Part shown: positions 7,754 through 9,823 of the stretch, one piece after another
Layout of the letters: each line of letters begins with the position of its first letter
How positions within the stretch are numbered: position 1 is the first letter of the stretch
The notes under the pieces: generated by a model
Told to the model about the DNA's origin: nothing
The model's input: only the letters and a program-made list of their open reading frames with translations
Databases searched by the model: none
DNA from: Candidatus Omnitrophota bacterium
GTDB taxonomy: Bacteria; Omnitrophota; Gorgyraeia; Gorgyraeales; Gorgyraeaceae
Length of the DNA: 9,823 bases
Direction: 5' to 3'
Assembly: GCA_018817035.1 (NCBI GenBank)
Contig: JAHIUV010000088.1
Coordinates: 1 to 9,823, forward strand
Made by a program: the position numbers and the translations under genes

Positions 7754-8620
7754 GTGATATCTATAGTTATCGTAAATCATAATACAAAAGATTTATTGAA
7801 AAAAAGCTTAAATTCTGCGATAGAACAGGATACCGGCGACGCAGAAATAATAGTCGTAGATAACGGTTCTGCGGATGACAGCGCATCAATGGTCAGTTCA
7901 CTGTATTCCGAGGTAAAACTGATACAGAATGCCGAAAATATGCTTTTTTGCAAAGCGCAGAACCAGGGCATAGGACAAGCGAGAGGCGAATTTATCCTTT
8001 GCCTGAACAGTGATTGTGTTTTAGAAAAAGATTATTTAAAAGAAGCGCTCAAGATAATGAGCATTGATTCAAGAATAGGCATGGTTAGCGGTAAAATACT
8101 ACGGTCGGACAAAAAGACAATAGATTCAACAGGATTATTTCTCGGCAGAAACAGGAAAGCTATTGAAAGAGGTTACGGAAAAAAGGATAAAGGGCAATAT
8201 GATGAGCCCGGTTATGTCTTTGGCGTAACAGGCGCGTGCGCGTTTTTTAGGAAGGACATGCTTGAGGATATAAAAGATGCCAACGGGTATTTTGATGAAC
8301 GGTTTGGAATGTATTTTGAGGACCTGGACTTATGCTGGCGCGCGCGAAAAAAAGGCTGGAAGGCGTATTATAATCCTAAGGCTGTGGCATATCATGAAAG
8401 AGGCGGGACGGCAATAGGAAACAACGCCAAAAAAGGCCATAATTTCCCACGCCTTTCCGATGAATTGAAAAAACGATATATTAGGAACAGGCACCTGTGC
8501 ATGAAAAAAAATGATTCTATGCTGGGGATGCTCATGAATTTCCCATTTATCCTGCTATACGAAATAAAGATGCTGGCATATCAAGCCTTAACTTTACACT
8601 TTTGCAATGCAAAAGTGTAA
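7754..8620 (+). CDS. WbbL-like family 2 glycosyltransferase (rhamnosyltransferase type), probably 3'-altered
   Basis: The 288-aa protein has a GT-A fold in WbbL/rhamnosyltransferase order: 'ISIVIVNHN' (2-10), 'IIVVDNGSADDS' (32-43), 'ILCLNSDCVL' (81-90) in the DXD position, 'GVTGACAFFRKDML' (157-170), and 'MYFEDLDLCWRARKKGW' (186-202) with the Glu-Asp-x-Asp catalytic region. Its likely role is adding rhamnose or another deoxyhexose to a lipid-linked surface glycan in the cytoplasm. The start is GTG at 7754, 3 nt after the upstream stop; it puts the first beta-strand at the N-terminus, as in relatives. The C-terminal membrane-associated helix ('FPFILLYEIKMLAY') breaks off into 'LTLHFCNAKV'. 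The last nine residues and the stop are encoded by one half of a palindrome, so the original end was probably replaced. The core domain is intact and may still work. Confidence 0.82.
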   Translation: MISIVIVNHNTKDLLKKSLNSAIEQDTGDAEIIVVDNGSADDSASMVSSLYSEVKLIQNAENMLFCKAQNQGIGQARGEFILCLNSDCVLEKDYLKEALKIMSIDSRIGMVSGKILRSDKKTIDSTGLFLGRNRKAIERGYGKKDKGQYDEPGYVFGVTGACAFFRKDMLEDIKDANGYFDERFGMYFEDLDLCWRARKKGWKAYYNPKAVAYHERGGTAIGNNAKKGHNFPRLSDELKKRYIRNRHLCMKKNDSMLGMLMNFPFILLYEIKMLAYQALTLHFCNAKV

Positions 8621-8624
8621 AGTT
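8588..8624. repeat. Perfect palindrome at the end of the GT2 gene
   Basis: AACTTTACACTTTTGC (8590-8605), a 3-nt AAT centre and the exact complementary arm (8609-8624) make a 16-bp hairpin covering the last codons and the stop. No T-run follows on either strand, so it is not a standard intrinsic terminator. The left arm is preceded by TT (8588-8589). The matching AA is found at 8780-8781, on the far side of element B. This suggests the original palindrome had 18-bp arms and was split by the insertion. Confidence 0.85.
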
Positions 8625-8771
8625 GTAACCGGTGAGTCAACGGGGGTGGCGTGTCAATATTGTTCGAGCGAAGTCCCAAAATATCGGGACGTAGTCGAGA
8701 ACTAAATCGACTTCTCGACTCACTTCGTTCGCTCGAAGAATAATAATTACCCCTGATAACTCACCGGTTAC
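8625..8771. mobile_element. Element B: 147-bp MITE-like insertion with 8-bp target duplication
   Basis: The ends are a perfect 13-bp terminal inverted repeat, GTAACCGGTGAGT (8625-8637) and ACTCACCGGTTAC (8759-8771). An identical 8-bp direct repeat, GTAAAGTT, lies directly outside each end (8617-8624 and 8772-8779), the expected footprint of transposase-mediated insertion. The element contains no open frame of useful length, so it would be non-autonomous and mobilised in trans. Removing it together with one GTAAAGTT restores a longer palindrome across the junction. The interior is a second pair of inverted REP-like units. It lies between the GT2 gene and the rpsO promoter, ending 19 bp before the -35. 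Confidence 0.8.
8656..8743. repeat. REP-like inverted pair inside element B
   Basis: TTCGAGCGAA (8663-8672) pairs with TTCGCTCGAA (8728-8737), and AGTCGAGAA (8693-8701) pairs with TTCTCGACT (8712-8720) around a 10-nt loop. A small GTCCC/GGGAC hairpin (8673-8677, 8686-8690) is inserted in the left arm only. The same half-units occur in element A (5511-5619). There TTCTCGACT is outermost and AATATT innermost. Here AATATT (8656-8661) is outermost and AGTCGAGAA innermost. Confidence 0.8.
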
Positions 8772-8790
8772 GTAAAGTTAAAGATTTGGC

Positions 8791-8819
8791 TTGACTGGGG
8801 TGCTAAAGGATAGTATAAT
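8791..8819 (+). promoter_or_regulatory. Near-consensus sigma70 promoter for rpsO
   Basis: TTGACT (8791-8796, five of six consensus bases), a 17-bp spacer and a perfect TATAAT (8814-8819). Transcription should start at about 8825-8827, immediately before the Shine-Dalgarno, giving a leader of only about 16 nt. This is the strongest promoter-like sequence in the window. Confidence 0.8.
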
Positions 8820-8827
8820 TTGGCTTC

Positions 8828-8833
8828 GGAGGT
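8828..8833 (+). promoter_or_regulatory. Shine-Dalgarno of rpsO
   Basis: GGAGGT is followed by 8 nt and then ATG 8842. It is a strong ribosome-binding site and fixes the rpsO start. The glycan genes in this window have nothing as clear. Confidence 0.85.
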
Positions 8834-8841
8834 AAGAAAAA

Positions 8842-9111
8842 ATGGTATTAGAGATAAAGAGTAAAAAAGAAATGATGGGTAGTTTCGCTGAACACGAAAA
8901 AGATACAGGGTCTTGCGGTGTGCAGGTAGCCTTGTTGACTAACCGGATCAATGCCCTTACTGAGCATTTTAAGTCCCATAAAAAGGATTTTAATTCCAGG
9001 GTAGGCCTTTTGCGCTTGGTCAGTCAGAGAAAAAGACTCTTGGTCTATCTAAAAAGAGAAAATGCCGAGAGATACCGCGAACTCGTAGAAAAGCTGCAAT
9101 TAAAGAAGTAA
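8842..9111 (+). CDS. rpsO: 30S ribosomal protein S15
   Basis: At 89 aa this is the normal bacterial length. It includes 'DTGS' (21-24), 'VQVALLTNRINALTEHF' (27-43), 'HKKD' (46-49) and a 'RYRELVEKL' end. S15 binds 16S rRNA early in 30S assembly, at the three-way junction and the helix 22 GU/GC motif. Residues known to contact these sites are present: Thr22, Gly23, Gln28, Arg35 and Tyr69, and His42, Asp49 and Ser52 (one higher than E. coli numbering, which omits Met1). Three usually conserved neighbours differ: Cys25-Gly26 where most bacteria have x-Glu, Asn51 where His is usual, and Val54 where Arg is usual. It has its own promoter and Shine-Dalgarno and is followed by a terminator-like hairpin and pnp, the common bacterial order. 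Confidence 0.97.
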   Translation: MVLEIKSKKEMMGSFAEHEKDTGSCGVQVALLTNRINALTEHFKSHKKDFNSRVGLLRLVSQRKRLLVYLKRENAERYRELVEKLQLKK

Positions 9112-9115
9112 TGAG

Positions 9116-9183
9116 AGCGGATTTAAGGCCCTGATCTGTGAAGTTACGGATGAAACCAGCAAGGCCTCTTAAATCCGCTTTTT
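9116..9183 (+). terminator. Terminator-like hairpin after rpsO, with a large loop
   Basis: AGCGGATTTAAG (9116-9127) pairs perfectly with CTTAAATCCGCT (9168-9179), directly followed by a T-run (9179-9183). An inner GGCC/GGCC pairing (9127-9130 with 9163-9166) could extend the stem past a 2-nt bulge. The loop of more than 30 nt is large for a simple intrinsic terminator, so it may be a leaky terminator or a processing site before pnp. Confidence 0.7.
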
Positions 9184-9205
9184 CATTACGGCAAAATAAT
9201 AGCAG

Positions 9206-9268
9206 AGCTTTCAGCCATCACCTATTGACTTTCACTTGATGAAAGGCTATAGGTGACAGCTGAAGGCT
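9206..9268 (+). promoter_or_regulatory. Long hairpin in the pnp leader (candidate RNase III/autoregulation site)
   Basis: Arms at 9206-9225 and 9249-9268 pair over 20 positions, with two mismatches and one G-U. The apex can form a further CTTTCA/TGAAAG stem (9229-9234, 9240-9245) with a 5-nt loop. In E. coli a comparable stem before pnp is cut by RNase III, which allows PNPase to repress its own mRNA. A matching role here is inferred from position and shape only. The hairpin ends 25 nt before the pnp start. Confidence 0.55.
9225..9253 (+). promoter_or_regulatory. Candidate pnp promoter overlapping the leader hairpin
   Basis: TTGACT (9225-9230), a 17-bp spacer and TATAGG (9248-9253). The -35 is identical to that of rpsO; the -10 matches at four of six positions. 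Initiation near 9260 would give pnp a leader of about 34 nt that lacks the full hairpin. The overlap with a hairpin may be coincidental. Confidence 0.35.
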
Positions 9269-9293
9269 CAACATCAGAGAGGAAGTGTTTATT

Positions 9294-9823
9294 ATGAAGG
9301 TAGAAAAAAAGATAGGTAGCGAAAACATAACAATCGAAACCGGTAAAATGGCTAAGCAGGCTAATGGTTCCGTGTTGATCCAGTGCGGCGGCACAGTAGT
9401 TTTGGCCACGGCTGTGTGCTCTAAGAAACCCAGGGCAGGGATAGATTTTTTCCCTCTTACGGTAGAATACCAGGAAAAGACATACGCGGCAGGAAGGATT
9501 CCCGGAGGATATTTTAAACGCGAAGGAAGGCCTACGGAGAAAGAGATATTGACCGCGCGGCTTACTGACAGGCCCATAAGGCCGCTTTTCCCTGAAGGCT
9601 TCATGAATGACGTGCAGATATTTACGATAGTGCTTTCGAGCGACGGAAAGAATGATCCGGACATCCTCTCGATAATAGGCGCTTCATCCGCGCTCACTAT
9701 TTCGGACATCCCTTTCGCGGGGCCCGTGGGAGCCGTAAGAATAGGCCTTATAGATGATAAATTCGTAGTGAATCCTACTTATCAGGAGATGGAAAATAGT
9801 GTCCTGAACCTGGTTGCCGTAGG
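9294..9823 (+). CDS. pnp: Polynucleotide phosphorylase, N-terminal part (3' partial)
   Basis: The frame is open from ATG 9294 to the window end (176 full codons of a protein usually near 700 aa). PNPase degrades RNA 3' to 5' using phosphate, releasing nucleoside diphosphates, and is a core part of bacterial RNA decay. The sequence is the first RNase PH-like domain: 'TGKMAKQANGSV' (16-27), 'GGTVVLATAV' (32-41), 'DFFPLTVEYQEK' (51-62), 'GRIPGGYFKREGRPTEKE' (67-84) and 'ARLTDRPIRPLFPEGF' (88-103), the last two being the strongest family signatures. AGAGGA (9278-9283), 10 nt before the ATG, is an acceptable Shine-Dalgarno. Base composition is clearly richer in GC than the glycan operon. Only the catalytic core, KH and S1 domains beyond the window remain unseen. 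Confidence 0.97.
   Translation, partial: MKVEKKIGSENITIETGKMAKQANGSVLIQCGGTVVLATAVCSKKPRAGIDFFPLTVEYQEKTYAAGRIPGGYFKREGRPTEKEILTARLTDRPIRPLFPEGFMNDVQIFTIVLSSDGKNDPDILSIIGASSALTISDIPFAGPVGAVRIGLIDDKFVVNPTYQEMENSVLNLVAV

Noticed and set aside
8590..8624. Palindrome as an intrinsic terminator for the GT2 operon
   Set aside because: No T-run follows the stem on either strand, although the hairpin itself is real.
9131..9162. Loop of the rpsO-pnp hairpin as a riboswitch or hammerhead core
   Set aside because: It contains GATGAAACC, but the required CTGATGA plus GAAA arrangement and flanking stems are missing.
9218..9709. Minus-strand open frame of 163 codons
   Set aside because: It lies antisense to the unmistakable N-terminus of PNPase and has no recognisable domain; it is a shadow frame.

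Overview
The window looks like a chromosomal piece of an uncultured Gram-negative-type bacterium. The best guess is Candidatus Omnitrophota or a relative. That guess rests on the secreted 661-aa protein whose signal peptide runs straight into an 'LRAP' motif, a pattern I recall from secreted Omnitrophota proteins, and on the low GC. No 16S rRNA or other decisive marker is present, so the assignment is tentative. The S15 and PNPase genes show it is bacterial.

Layout. (1) 1-3765, plus strand: four overlapping genes for envelope glycan assembly. They are the C-terminal end of a polytopic glycosyltransferase-like membrane protein (cut by the window start), a membrane-anchored SGNH/GDSL hydrolase, a complete GT39/ArnT-like membrane glycosyltransferase, and a DPM1-like GT2 that would make polyprenyl-phosphate sugar, the donor used by GT39-type enzymes. 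Consecutive overlaps are 11, 8 and 8 nt, so translation is probably coupled. (2) 3771-5420, minus strand, converging on that operon with a 5-nt gap: a WaaL/Wzy-type O-antigen ligase/polymerase with C-terminal TPRs. (3) 5421-5764: a divergent promoter region holding a 162-bp inverted-repeat element (A). (4) 5765-8620, plus strand: an unrecognised secreted protein with HEAT-like C-terminal helices, followed 3 nt later by a WbbL-like GT2 whose 3' end runs into a perfect palindrome. (5) 8588-8781: the palindrome, interrupted by a 147-bp MITE-like element (B) with 13-bp terminal inverted repeats and an 8-bp target duplication. (6) 8791-9823: the housekeeping rpsO-pnp pair with a near-consensus promoter, a terminator, and a long hairpin before pnp (cut by the window end).

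The glycan genes form a plausible pathway. The DPM-like enzyme charges a lipid carrier, the membrane glycosyltransferases transfer the sugar on the outer face of the inner membrane, the SGNH enzyme adds or removes acyl groups, and the ligase joins finished glycans. The substrates cannot be read from sequence.

The most unusual signal is in the non-coding DNA. Elements A and B share the same REP-like half-units (TTCTCGACT ... CTCGAA-AATATT) but are nested inside-out relative to each other, as expected for mosaic (BIME-like) repeats. Element B also carries the footprint of transposition into an older palindrome. I found no tRNA, rRNA, CRISPR array, transposase or phage gene.
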